Numbered from the stretch's first letter, positions 1 through 6,118 are shown. The stretch: 8,178 bases of DNA from Campylobacterales bacterium (GCA_014763905.1 JACXUN010000061.1:1-8178), one strand, 5' to 3'. The notes: generated from the letters alone by a model not told the origin. Translations and numbers: made by a program.

Positions 1-51
1 TACTTATAACATAATGTGAGTTTTGTTATTATTTTTTTATTAATTTTTGAG

Positions 52-136
52 TAGTTTGACCTTAGGAACCGATGCCTTTAGCCTCGTTCAATGTTTTCTG
101 GACTAAAATCTCCGATTCCTAAGACATTGCAAACTA
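52..136 (-). ncRNA. Candidate structured RNA (long rod-like hairpin) downstream of purB
   Basis: Read on the minus strand, positions 123–101 pair with 83–61 in one register without bulges. Of 23 positions 21 pair; only 111/73 (A·A) and 109/75 (A·G) do not. The apical loop is about 17 nt (100–84). Outside a 6x2 internal loop, a further 7-bp stem joins 136–130 (TAGTTTG) to 58–52 (CAAACTA). Four pairs (115/69, 112/72, 108/76, 102/82) are G·U on the minus strand but would be A·C mismatches on the plus strand, so the structure favours minus-strand RNA. No U-run follows, so it is not a standard terminator of purB. It could be the 3' UTR of purB, the leader of a minus-strand gene beyond the left edge, or a free small RNA. 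I cannot assign it to a known family; no convincing ORF covers it. Confidence 0.4.
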
Positions 137-146
137 AAGGGTTTGT

Positions 147-1475
147 TTAGTTAAATACCCGATTAAAAATCGCATCCACATTTTTGGTGTAATAGTCAAA
201 GTTAAAACACTCTCGTATCTGCTCTTCGCTTAATGATACACGCAGTTCCTCATCAGATAGTAGATACTGTAGATAGAGTGATTCACCTGCTGCATTGGTG
301 GTCGCTTTGCCTTGCTGAATCTCTTCCCAAACCTTCATCGCATTTCGCTGGACGATTCGATAAGCATCTTCTCGGCTTACTCCCGCTTTTGGCAGTTCAA
401 GCAATACTCGTTGAGAGAAGACCAATCCACCGGTGAGGTTGAGGTTTTTCATCATATTTTCCGGCATGACGGTTAGATTGGCAATGACACTATTCATACG
501 GTGTAGCATAAAGTCGGTTGTGATAAACGCATCCGGCAGCCAGAATCGTTCAGTAGATGAGTGAGAGATGTCTCGCTCATGCCATAGAGCGACGTTTTCC
601 ATTGCCGGGATCGCATAAGCACGGATGATACGAGCCAATCCAGTAATATTTTCGGTCAAGATCGGATTACGTTTGTGCGGCATTGCAGATGATCCTTTTT
701 GTCCTTTGGCGAAATACTCTTCGGCTTCGTATACCTCTGTTCGCTGTAGATGTCGAACCTGCACGGCAAACTTCTCTATCGTGGAAGCCATTAATGCTAA
801 CGCTGTTGCCAACCTTGCGTATCGATCTCTATGGACGACTTGGTTAGAACACGGTTCTGGTTTGAGTCCCAACTCTGCCATTGCCAACTCTTCCAGTTCT
901 AGCGGAGCATGAGCGAAGTTACCCATCGCACCGGAGATTTGACCGACGGCGATCACTTCCATCGTCTCTTCAAGATTTTTGAGATGTCTGGCCATCTCAT
1001 CATACCAAACCGCTAGCGTCAAACCAAAGGTAATCGGTTCACCGTGGATACCGTGGCTTCTTCCGACCATGAGAGTAAACTTATGCTCTTCGGCTCTGGT
1101 TTTGATAGACTCCATCAGCATCTTGACATCTTTGATAATGATCTCTAGTGACGCTTTCATCTGTAGAGCCACACCGGTATCTACCGCATCCGAAGAGGTC
1201 ATCCCGTAGTGAAACCATCTGGATTCTTCACCGAGTGATTCGGCAACACTGGTATTGAATGCGATCAAGTCATGTTTGGTTACCGCTTCGATCTCTTCGA
1301 TTCTCTCAACTGAGAAGGTGGCATTGTTTACAATCTTCTCGCAATCTTCATCCGGGATCAGTCCCAATTTATTCCATGCTTTTACCACTGCTTTTTCTAC
1401 CTCTAGCCATGCTGCGTATCGTGCATGTTGTGTCCAGTGCTGTGTCATCTCTTCACGTGCGTATCGTTCTACCAT
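147..1475 (-). CDS. purB: Adenylosuccinate lyase PurB
   Basis: This 442-residue protein belongs to the fumarase/aspartase superfamily. By family knowledge it cleaves SAICAR to AICAR plus fumarate and adenylosuccinate to AMP plus fumarate, in cytosolic purine synthesis, as a homotetramer with shared active sites. Visible hallmarks are KHDLIAF (67–73), the substrate-binding segment HYGMTSSD (89–96), GRSHGIHGEPITFG (138–151) with the catalytic histidine H141, and the superfamily signature GSSAMPHKRNP (261–271), whose loop serine is the catalytic base. HERDISHSS (299–307) is also typical. The length fits the short bacterial (B. subtilis-like) type. The ATG at 1475 is supported by AAGGA at 1489–1485, 9 nt upstream, and by the usual N-terminus (M-x-E-R-Y-x-R-E-E-M). 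It is divergent from the pseudouridine synthase gene and stands alone in this window. No catalytic residue appears lost. Confidence 0.97.
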   Translation of the reverse strand: MVERYAREEMTQHWTQHARYAAWLEVEKAVVKAWNKLGLIPDEDCEKIVNNATFSVERIEEIEAVTKHDLIAFNTSVAESLGEESRWFHYGMTSSDAVDTGVALQMKASLEIIIKDVKMLMESIKTRAEEHKFTLMVGRSHGIHGEPITFGLTLAVWYDEMARHLKNLEETMEVIAVGQISGAMGNFAHAPLELEELAMAELGLKPEPCSNQVVHRDRYARLATALALMASTIEKFAVQVRHLQRTEVYEAEEYFAKGQKGSSAMPHKRNPILTENITGLARIIRAYAIPAMENVALWHERDISHSSTERFWLPDAFITTDFMLHRMNSVIANLTVMPENMMKNLNLTGGLVFSQRVLLELPKAGVSREDAYRIVQRNAMKVWEEIQQGKATTNAAGESLYLQYLLSDEELRVSLSEEQIRECFNFDYYTKNVDAIFNRVFN

Positions 1476-1498
1476 TCTGATTTATCCTTACTAGTTTT

Positions 1499-1638
1499 CT
1501 CGTTCCAAAACTTTTACTTGAAAATATATACTGTATGCAATGAACATTACCATAGACTTCACTAGGTATTTTCACATATTTTGGTCAATAAATCGACCGT
1601 TGATATATCTGCTCCCAAATATAACTGCTGGGAACGAG
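1499..1638. repeat. 8-bp inverted repeat pair in the purB/rluA-type divergent gap
   Basis: CTCGTTCC at 1499–1506 is matched by GGAACGAG at 1631–1638. Each copy therefore reads GGAACGAG toward the gene on its own side: 24 nt before the purB ATG on the minus strand and 52 nt before the opposing gene on the plus strand. Between them lie an imperfect palindrome GGTCAATAAATCGACC (1583–1598) and AT-rich DNA. The right copy sits where a -35 box would be for the plus-strand promoter. I see no confident purB promoter; ATATATACTG around 1526–1533 is a weak candidate for its -10 region. A shared regulator site is possible, but an 8-mer pair this far apart could be chance. Confidence 0.25.
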
Positions 1639-1648
1639 GAGATTTTTA

Positions 1649-1657
1649 TGCTAGAAT
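1649..1657 (+). promoter_or_regulatory. Extended -10 promoter of the RluA-family gene
   Basis: TG (1649–1650) one base before TAGAAT (1652–1657), preceded by a T5 run, gives TTTTTATGCTAGAATT. This nearly matches the ksgA promoter in this window (TATGCTAAAATT) and the sigma-70 promoter style of Campylobacterota, where the -35 box is weak or missing and T-runs substitute. No TTGACA-like -35 is visible at the expected distance. Transcription would start near 1664, leaving a leader of about 27 nt. Confidence 0.55.
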
Positions 1658-1690
1658 TCTATCCAATTAGCCGTTACAGTGAGGTAAAAA

Positions 1691-2617
1691 ATGCCATTTG
1701 TTAAGAGAAGCTTTTGGATCGAAAAACCGGTTAAAGCTTTTGTATTTATCATTCGCCAATTTAATTATAGCCAAGCCGAAGCACAGCGACTTATATCAAA
1801 GGGACGACTATTGATAAACGATCAATCCTTTTTTGAAAAGGGCGGTATGATTCAAGGAGCCGTTGAGGTTGTTCTCTTTGAACCGCAGAGTCGAGAGATA
1901 AAACCCATCTTTACCACCAAGGATTTTGTTCTCTATGATAAACCTTCCGGGGTACTGGTTCATCCCAATACCATGGCAACCGAATACTCGATGCTAGATG
2001 AGATACGAACCCATTCCGGTGATCAAGCCAACGCCACTCATCGTATCGATATGGAGACCTCGGGACTGCTTTTGGCTAGTCGGCATAAAAAATCAGAACA
2101 ATATCTCAAAAGCTCTTTTGAAATGAAACGGATTCAGAAAGAGTATCTTGCGTGGGTAGACGGTAAAATCGACTTCCCTTTTTGTGTGACGGAATCGATT
2201 AAAGTACGGGATAATTATGATGATTCAAAGCACAAAGTGGAGATACACAAACAGGGCAAAAGCTCCAAAACCGAATTTACTCCCCTGCTTTATGACGAAA
2301 AGCTGGATGTTACCCTACTCCAATGCAAACCTTTGACCGGACGTACCCATCAGATTCGTATACATTTGTTTCACGTGAAACATCCCATACTGGGTGATCC
2401 GCTCTATGGAACCGATTTTGCAACCGCTAGTGCCTATCTGGAGGGGACTTTGAGGGATGAAGAACGCTATATTCAAACCGGTGCAACACGGCTGCTACTA
2501 CACGCTCATCGGCTTCAATTTCCTTACAGATGTCGGTATGATCTCTTTTCCAAAGTTGATTTTGTGAAGATGAAGAGTGAAATTTGTGCTAAGGAATTGC
2601 GAAGATTTAATGTGTAG
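1691..2617 (+). CDS. RluA-family 23S rRNA/tRNA pseudouridine synthase
   Basis: This 308-residue enzyme should convert specific uridines of rRNA or tRNA to pseudouridine; the target cannot be read from sequence. The N-terminus carries an S4-like RNA-binding segment (about 15–60, with SQAEAQRLISKGRLLIN). The catalytic domain follows: YDKPSGVLVHP (82–92), HRIDMETSGLLL (117–128) with catalytic D120, GRTHQIRIH (217–225) and HPILGDPLYG (231–240). The ATG at 1691 follows GTGAGG at 1679–1684 with 6 nt spacing and gives the full S4 domain. Leu is usual where I119 stands in the HRxD motif, a mild change. The gene converges on the hisF–rlmN operon and its TAG stop is the first arm of a hairpin. A perfect parS site lies inside codons 226–231. 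Campylobacterota usually have several RluA paralogues, so I give no gene number. Confidence 0.93.
   Translation: MPFVKRSFWIEKPVKAFVFIIRQFNYSQAEAQRLISKGRLLINDQSFFEKGGMIQGAVEVVLFEPQSREIKPIFTTKDFVLYDKPSGVLVHPNTMATEYSMLDEIRTHSGDQANATHRIDMETSGLLLASRHKKSEQYLKSSFEMKRIQKEYLAWVDGKIDFPFCVTESIKVRDNYDDSKHKVEIHKQGKSSKTEFTPLLYDEKLDVTLLQCKPLTGRTHQIRIHLFHVKHPILGDPLYGTDFATASAYLEGTLRDEERYIQTGATRLLLHAHRLQFPYRCRYDLFSKVDFVKMKSEICAKELRRFNV
2367..2382. other. parS centromere site, perfect 16/16
   Basis: TGTTTCACGTGAAACA is a perfect 16-bp palindrome and an exact match to the bacterial chromosomal parS consensus bound by ParB (B. subtilis-type TGTTNCACGTGAAACA). It is embedded in the RluA-family gene, across codons for L226-F-H-V-K-H231, just before the conserved HPILGDPLYG motif. 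By family knowledge ParB dimers load here as CTP-dependent clamps and spread over neighbouring DNA, and ParA then moves the origin region to the pole. With the sites at 4059 and 7984 it forms a cluster. Confidence 0.92.
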
Positions 2618-2640
2618 GGTGCGTTTCCTAACGCACCCTA
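2615..2640. terminator. 26-bp hairpin between convergent genes, carrying both stop codons
   Basis: An 11-bp perfect stem, TAGGGTGCGTT (2615–2625) and AACGCACCCTA (2630–2640), closes a 4-nt loop (TCCT). The first three bases are the TAG stop of the plus-strand pseudouridine synthase gene; on the minus strand the first three bases are the TAG stop of the 29-codon ORF. It probably serves as a transcription barrier for both operons. The T-rich tail is weak on the plus strand (CTCTTTC) and absent on the minus strand, so efficiency is uncertain. The GGGTGCGTT/AACGCACCC arms also resemble widely dispersed palindromic repeats (REP-like), an alternative origin. Confidence 0.65.
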
Positions 2641-2727
2641 CTCTTTCAATGCTTTATAAACTCCAATTACTGATACGATAACGACTATCGTAATAAATGC
2701 TACCATGACGATATCCAATACGCCCAT
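2638..2727 (-). CDS. 29-residue single-span membrane protein, downstream of rlmN
   Basis: This short ORF starts ATG at 2727 and ends TAG at 2640–2638. An AAGGA ribosome binding site (2739–2735) lies 7 nt upstream, directly after the rlmN stop, which points to real, coupled translation. The product begins MGVLDIV and has an unbroken hydrophobic stretch from about residue 6 to 23 (rich in V, I, with MVAFITIVVIVSVIG), long enough for one inner-membrane helix, then a short charged tail YKALKE. Positive residues only at the C-terminus suggest N-out/C-in topology. It is the last gene of the hisF–nucleosidase–rlmN operon. I recall, unverified, that Campylobacter jejuni has a small hydrophobic ORF next to its rlmN-like gene, so this may be a conserved family. 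Function unknown. Confidence 0.72.
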   Translation of the reverse strand: MGVLDIVMVAFITIVVIVSVIGVYKALKE

Positions 2728-2739
2728 AGAAAAATCCTT

Positions 2740-3804
2740 CTAACTGTTCAATTCATTATCACGTAGTTGTCCGCAGGCGGCTGAGATATCTAACCCCTTG
2801 GACTCACGAATGGTACAGTGTAAACCACGTTTTGTTAAGTAGTCCTGAAATGCAATCATATCTTTTTCATCCGGTCGCTTGAAGTCGGTTCCCCCATAGG
2901 GATTGAAGTAGATGAGATTGACTTTGGCTTTGATACCATCAAGTAGAGCGAGGAGTTTTTTGGCGGCTCCTAAGTCATCATTGACATCTTTGATCACTAG
3001 ATACTCGAACATGACCCGCTTGCGTTCATTAATCGGAAAGGCTTTGACGGCATCGATAATCGACTGAATATTATAGGCTTTGTTGATCGGCATAAGCTGT
3101 TCACGCAATTCATCATCGACCGCATGGAGTGATATGGCTAAGTTCACCCCTAACTCCATCGCACCCAATTTGGCTATTTTGGTACTCAGTCCCGAGGTCG
3201 ATATCGTCTGTCTGTTAGGGGAGATAGACATCCCGTCCGGGTCAGAAAAGATACGTGAAGATTGAGCCACGGCTTGCAGATTATCAAGCGGTTCACCCAT
3301 GCCCATATAGACAATATTGAGCCGCCGATTGGCATCGATATCATTATCTTTTTTGATCAAGCGTATCTGTTCTACAATCTCCCCGGCATTCAGATCACGC
3401 AGAAATCCGCTCTTGGCGGTTAGACAAAATGCACACCCTACTTTGCAGCCCACTTGGCAAGAGATACAGACGGTATATTTGGCTTGATGCTTGAGGGTTC
3501 CATTTTCATGGTACTGCTCTTTTTTCATCAGCAGTAAGACTGCTTCAACCGTATGTCCATCATGCAATTCAAAGAGATATTTTTTACTGCCGTCTCGGCT
3601 CTGCTCTATTTTGATGATTTTGAGTGGATTAAGTGTATACTTCTCTGCCAATTCTTTTTTTAAATCAAAAGGCAGGTTTTTCATCTCTTCAAAATTCTCT
3701 ATATATTTATGATATACCCATCTATATATTTGCTTAGCTCGAAAAGCAGGCTTGATGATTTCTGCTAATTCTGCCCGTGTAAAGCTCTGTATCGGCTTTT
3801 TCAC
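2740..3804 (-). CDS. rlmN: Dual-specificity RNA methyltransferase RlmN
   Basis: RlmN is a radical SAM enzyme that makes 2-methyladenosine at A2503 of 23S rRNA and A37 of some tRNAs, tuning peptidyl-transferase function and decoding. The 354-residue protein shows an N-terminal accessory domain (1–100), then the cluster motif C120-x3-C124-x2-C127 binding [4Fe-4S], GMGEPLDN (168–175) for SAM, and the two cysteines of the methylene-transfer mechanism, C113 (in [10 protein letters not shown], like E. coli C118) and C344 (in SAACGQL, like C355). It is thus a methylating RlmN, not Cfr by context. Translation starts at GTG 3804, which overlaps the upstream TGA by 4 nt (GTGA). AGGAG at 3816–3812 lies 7 nt upstream, so the start is coupled to the nucleosidase-like gene. 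The extra C116 between C113 and C120 is not part of the standard motif. Confidence 0.96.
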   Translation of the reverse strand: MKKPIQSFTRAELAEIIKPAFRAKQIYRWVYHKYIENFEEMKNLPFDLKKELAEKYTLNPLKIIKIEQSRDGSKKYLFELHDGHTVEAVLLLMKKEQYHENGTLKHQAKYTVCISCQVGCKVGCAFCLTAKSGFLRDLNAGEIVEQIRLIKKDNDIDANRRLNIVYMGMGEPLDNLQAVAQSSRIFSDPDGMSISPNRQTISTSGLSTKIAKLGAMELGVNLAISLHAVDDELREQLMPINKAYNIQSIIDAVKAFPINERKRVMFEYLVIKDVNDDLGAAKKLLALLDGIKAKVNLIYFNPYGGTDFKRPDEKDMIAFQDYLTKRGLHCTIRESKGLDISAACGQLRDNELNS

Positions 3805-4337
3805 ACTGTTTCTCCTGATTGTTTTTCGATATATTGAGTCAATCGCTGCATTGCCTCTTGGTGGTTTTTGATAAAATCTTGGTGGGCATATTCATCACAA
3901 TAGTTTGTAATAATAAATATACCCCCGGCAGGAATACGGAACTTCTGTGCCACTTTGAGTATCGCATAAAACTCCATATTTTCTAAACCTATACCCTTTT
4001 CTAAATACGCTTTGCCCAATCGAATATCTGTGGTAATGAAATTAGAGGAGTTAACAATGGTTTCACGTGAAACATCCTCGTCCACAACCAACATGTTATT
4101 TATAGGGCTATAGCTCCCTGCATTGAAAAAACTGTTCTCGATATTGGTAGCACTTTCAGATTCGATAATATCAAACAGTTTGTGCTTCCCATATGAACCG
4201 GCTGTACCGACAAATAGGATAAACTCCGGTCTTCTGACCATACAGTATTGGGTCAGATTCATGGCAACATCAATCAATCCGATACCCATAGGAACCGCAA
4301 AAGGGAACTGCTCTTTTTCTCCCGCACAGATGATCAT
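3801..4337 (-). CDS. Short nucleoside phosphorylase/nucleosidase-superfamily protein
   Basis: This 178-residue protein has marks of the PNP/UDP phosphorylase superfamily, which also includes MTA/SAH nucleosidase: [12 protein letters not shown] (16–27, like the SGIGKVxAA helix), FVGTAGSYG (42–50, phosphate/ribose strand), [12 protein letters not shown] (118–129), whose E122 matches the ribose-binding Glu of MExxA, and [10 protein letters not shown] (141–150). Where MTA/SAH nucleosidase and hexameric PNP have the catalytic Asp, N145 stands; uridine phosphorylases and trimeric PNPs also carry Asn near here, so activity is not excluded. It is about 50 residues shorter than MTA/SAH nucleosidase, mostly at the N-terminus. 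ATG 4337 is 1 nt after the hisF stop, with AAGGA (4348–4344) 6 nt upstream inside hisF. Substrate unknown; I recall a similar gene beside rlmN in Campylobacter, unverified. A parS site lies in codons 88–93. Confidence 0.7.
   Translation of the reverse strand: MIICAGEKEQFPFAVPMGIGLIDVAMNLTQYCMVRRPEFILFVGTAGSYGKHKLFDIIESESATNIENSFFNAGSYSPINNMLVVDEDVSRETIVNSSNFITTDIRLGKAYLEKGIGLENMEFYAILKVAQKFRIPAGGIFIITNYCDEYAHQDFIKNHQEAMQRLTQYIEKQSGETV
4059..4074. other. parS centromere site, 15/16
   Basis: GGTTTCACGTGAAACA matches the parS consensus except for its first base (G for T), so the inner 14 bp remain a perfect palindrome. It lies within the nucleosidase-like gene, on the minus strand across codons D88-V-S-R-E-T93. 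That reading phase differs from the other two sites, so a shared protein motif cannot explain the repeat. It lies 1,692 bp from the perfect site, centre to centre. Confidence 0.85.
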
Positions 4338-4338
4338 A

Positions 4339-5103
4339 CTATATCCTTACCGGAATGCCGCTGTCTTTGAGGTAATGCTTCAGATCCATAATGTCAATCT
4401 CTCTAAAGTGAAAGATCGAAGCGGCTAAGGCAGCATCGGCATTCCCTAAGGTAAATGCCTCTTTCATATGCTCCATCGTTCCGGCTCCACCTGAGGCGAT
4501 AATCGGGATATTGACCTCTTTGGCGATGCGACGGTTCAGCTCATTATCAAAACCGGCTTTGGTTCCATCCGCATCCATGGAGGTGATCAATAACTCACCG
4601 GCACCTCTATTATACGCCTCTTTTGCCCATTCTATAGCATCGATACCGGTATCGTTCCGTCCACCGTGGGTAAAGATATGCCACTCCTCTTCCCCTACTC
4701 TTTTCGCATCGATAGCCACCACAATACACTGTGAACCGAATCGTTTTGCCCCTTCATTGATAAAATCAGGACGTTTAATCGCCGCTGAATTGATACTTAC
4801 CTTATCACATCCGACATTGAGAAGATTGTAAATATCATCGAGTTGACGAATTCCGCCGCCAACCGTTAACGGGATAAATACCTCTTTGGCTACCGCTCTC
4901 ACCACATCGACAATCGTATCACGTCCTTCATGAGAAGCTCCGATATCCAAAAAGGTAATCTCGTCCGCCCCCTCTTGATTATAACGTTTGGCAACCTCAA
5001 CTGGATCACCGGCATCTCTTAAACCGACAAAATTCACCCCTTTGACCACGCGACCATTATCTACATCTAAACAGGGGATGATACGTTTTGCAAAATATTC
5101 CAT
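4339..5103 (-). CDS. hisF: Imidazole glycerol phosphate synthase cyclase subunit HisF
   Basis: HisF is the (beta/alpha)8-barrel subunit that, with ammonia from HisH, turns PRFAR into imidazole glycerol phosphate and AICAR in histidine synthesis. The 254-residue protein shows [10 protein letters not shown] (5–14) with catalytic D13, LTVGGGIR (79–86) and SINSAA (103–108) for phosphate binding, VVAIDAK (128–134) with catalytic D132, [13 protein letters not shown] (174–186) and IIASGGAG (201–208). I choose ATG 5103, with AAGGA at 5113–5109, 5 nt upstream. A TTG at 5130 would add nine residues absent from HisF proteins. No other his gene is in the window; hisF heads an operon with the nucleosidase-like gene, rlmN and the small membrane ORF. 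Its AICAR by-product ties it loosely to purB. The leader includes a perfect 20-bp palindrome. Confidence 0.97.
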   Translation of the reverse strand: MEYFAKRIIPCLDVDNGRVVKGVNFVGLRDAGDPVEVAKRYNQEGADEITFLDIGASHEGRDTIVDVVRAVAKEVFIPLTVGGGIRQLDDIYNLLNVGCDKVSINSAAIKRPDFINEGAKRFGSQCIVVAIDAKRVGEEEWHIFTHGGRNDTGIDAIEWAKEAYNRGAGELLITSMDADGTKAGFDNELNRRIAKEVNIPIIASGGAGTMEHMKEAFTLGNADAALAASIFHFREIDIMDLKHYLKDSGIPVRI

Positions 5104-5138
5104 GCCAATCCTTATTAATAGAATCTCCAAAAACCATT

Positions 5139-5158
5139 AACTCTATCCGGATAGAGTT
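5139..5158. promoter_or_regulatory. Perfect 20-bp palindrome, possible operator, in the hisF/ksgA gap
   Basis: AACTCTATCCGGATAGAGTT is a perfect palindrome with no spacer, followed on the plus strand by T-run 5157–5162. It lies 36 nt before the hisF ATG, within the predicted hisF leader, and just upstream of the ksgA -35 region. As RNA it would make an AT-rich 8-bp stem with a CCGG loop, weak for a terminator, and no plus-strand gene lies upstream to terminate. A binding site for a dimeric regulator fits better, but no regulator is encoded here. A terminator of antisense RNA remains possible. Confidence 0.5.
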
Positions 5159-5182
5159 TTTTAGAGGTTCCACAATTTTTTA

Positions 5183-5191
5183 TGCTAAAAT
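5183..5191 (+). promoter_or_regulatory. Extended -10 promoter of ksgA–rnj
   Basis: TG (5183–5184) and TAAAAT (5186–5191) follow a T6 run, giving TTTTTTATGCTAAAATT, nearly the same as the promoter at 1649–1657. No clear -35 box is seen (AGAGGT at 5163–5168). Start of transcription would be near 5198, giving a leader of about 63 nt. Its -10 box shares two bases with the oppositely directed hisF -10 box. Confidence 0.65.
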
Positions 5192-5217
5192 TATACCTAA
5201 TTTATCAAACGGAACAA
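5190..5217 (-). promoter_or_regulatory. Promoter of the hisF–nucleosidase–rlmN operon
   Basis: On the minus strand TATAAT (5195–5190) is a consensus -10 box, with TTGTTC (5217–5212) as a partial -35 box at 16-bp spacing. Transcription would start near 5183 and run through the palindrome at 5158–5139 before reaching the hisF ATG, a leader of about 80 nt. The -10 box overlaps that of ksgA, so RNA polymerase can probably occupy only one of the two at a time. Confidence 0.55.
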
Positions 5218-5260
5218 TATAACTGTAGATAAACTCAACCTTAAGTAAGAATGGTGTAAA

Positions 5261-6118
5261 ATGAACGACATTAAAAATTTAGCTGAATTTGCCGATAAGA
5301 AATTCGGACAAAATTTTTTAAAGAACAGTGCAATAGTTCAACAAATCATCCAAGCGATGCCCAACGACCGTCTGCCGGTAGCAGAGATTGGACCTGGCTT
5401 AGGTGATTTAACCAAAGAACTGATAAATGTTAGAAGCGTTACTGCATTTGAAGTTGATAAAAGATTATGTGAGCATCTCCGGAAATCGTTCGATGAGCCG
5501 ATCCGTCAAAAGGCATTGACGATTCAGTGTGGAGATGTGCTTGAGCATTGGGGGCAGAATCAAAGTCTACTGGATAAACCATATCATCTAGTCGCCAATC
5601 TACCCTACTATATTGCCACCAATATTATCTTGCGTGCATTAAAAGACAGCCATTGCCAATCGATTTTGGTTATGGTTCAAAAAGAGGTTGCCGAGAAATT
5701 TTCTGCCCAGTCCGGGGAGAGGGTTTTCTCCGCACTCAGCGTTCTGACCCAGCGTGTCGGATACGGTGAGCTGCTGTTTGATGTAGGAGCCGAAAACTTT
5801 GTTCCTCCGCCGAAAGTAACCTCTGCGACTCTTTTAATCAAAAAACAGCGAAGCGAAGATGATCCGGAGTTTGAGGATTTTTTAAAGGTAGCGTTTAAAC
5901 AACCTCGCAAAAAACTCTCCAAAAATCTTGCCGTACGTTTTGAGAAAGATAAAATTGAGGCTCTCTTTTTACAACTTGATATTGAAAGCAATATTAGACC
6001 GCATGAAGCGACTACTGACATTTATTGTCACTTATATAATGAATTAACTAAGGATAATGTAAATGGAAGAGAGATCAACATCTCAAGAAGAAACAAAAGT
6101 AGAAACGCCCAAAAGTGA
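5261..6118 (+). CDS. rsmA: 16S rRNA dimethyladenosine transferase RsmA/KsgA
   Basis: KsgA dimethylates the two adjacent adenosines of the 3'-terminal 16S hairpin (A1518 and A1519 in E. coli) late in 30S assembly, using SAM. The 285-residue protein shows FGQNFL (15–20), the SAM-binding EIGPGLG (42–48), acidic E64 in AFEVDK, GD (91–92), catalytic NLPYY (113–117) and FVPPPKV (180–186). Only a weak GGTG (5252–5255) precedes the ATG at 5261, but the N-terminus aligns well with the family. A three-codon ATG-GTG-TAA lies at 5251–5259. It is first in an operon with rnj and overlaps it by 56 nt; the last 18 residues (from N268, rich in Arg and Lys) are encoded in that overlap and lie past the usual end of the fold. 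Loss of KsgA in other bacteria gives kasugamycin resistance. Confidence 0.95.
   Translation: MNDIKNLAEFADKKFGQNFLKNSAIVQQIIQAMPNDRLPVAEIGPGLGDLTKELINVRSVTAFEVDKRLCEHLRKSFDEPIRQKALTIQCGDVLEHWGQNQSLLDKPYHLVANLPYYIATNIILRALKDSHCQSILVMVQKEVAEKFSAQSGERVFSALSVLTQRVGYGELLFDVGAENFVPPPKVTSATLLIKKQRSEDDPEFEDFLKVAFKQPRKKLSKNLAVRFEKDKIEALFLQLDIESNIRPHEATTDIYCHLYNELTKDNVNGREINISRRNKSRNAQK

Noticed and set aside
71..123. Short minus-strand reading frame (ending LVQKTLNEAKGIGS) through the left-end hairpin
   Set aside because: Only about 17 codons between stops, with no ATG and no ribosome binding site in frame; it could be a gene remnant but cannot be supported.
75..140. CCTTTAG (75–81) with CTAAAGG (134–140) as a pseudoknot with the left-end hairpin
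   Set aside because: The same bases take part in the more extensive nested stems (76–83 with 101–108, 52–58 with 130–136), which explain more pairs; a 7-mer match alone is weak.
557..580. 24-bp imperfect palindrome around GAGAGATGTCTC
   Set aside because: It encodes the conserved HERDISHS part of adenylosuccinate lyase, so protein constraint explains it.
1454..1459. Another CACGTG core, within the 5' part of purB, as a fourth parS site
   Set aside because: The flanks (CTCTT on the left, CGTAT on the right) do not match the parS arms TGTTT and AAACA beyond two bases.
1648..1704. 18-codon leader ORF (starting MLEFYPISRY) with an AGGAG site, overlapping the start of the RluA-type gene
   Set aside because: Its ATG falls inside the better-supported extended -10 promoter, so it would lie upstream of the transcript start; the peptide has no recognisable feature. 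It would matter only if transcription starts further upstream.
5104..5130. Longer HisF starting at TTG 5130
   Set aside because: The extra nine residues are not part of HisF proteins, and the ATG at 5103 has a well-spaced AAGGA.
5251..5259. ATG-GTG-TAA mini-ORF one base before the ksgA ATG
   Set aside because: It has no good ribosome binding site and such short start-stop strings arise easily by chance.
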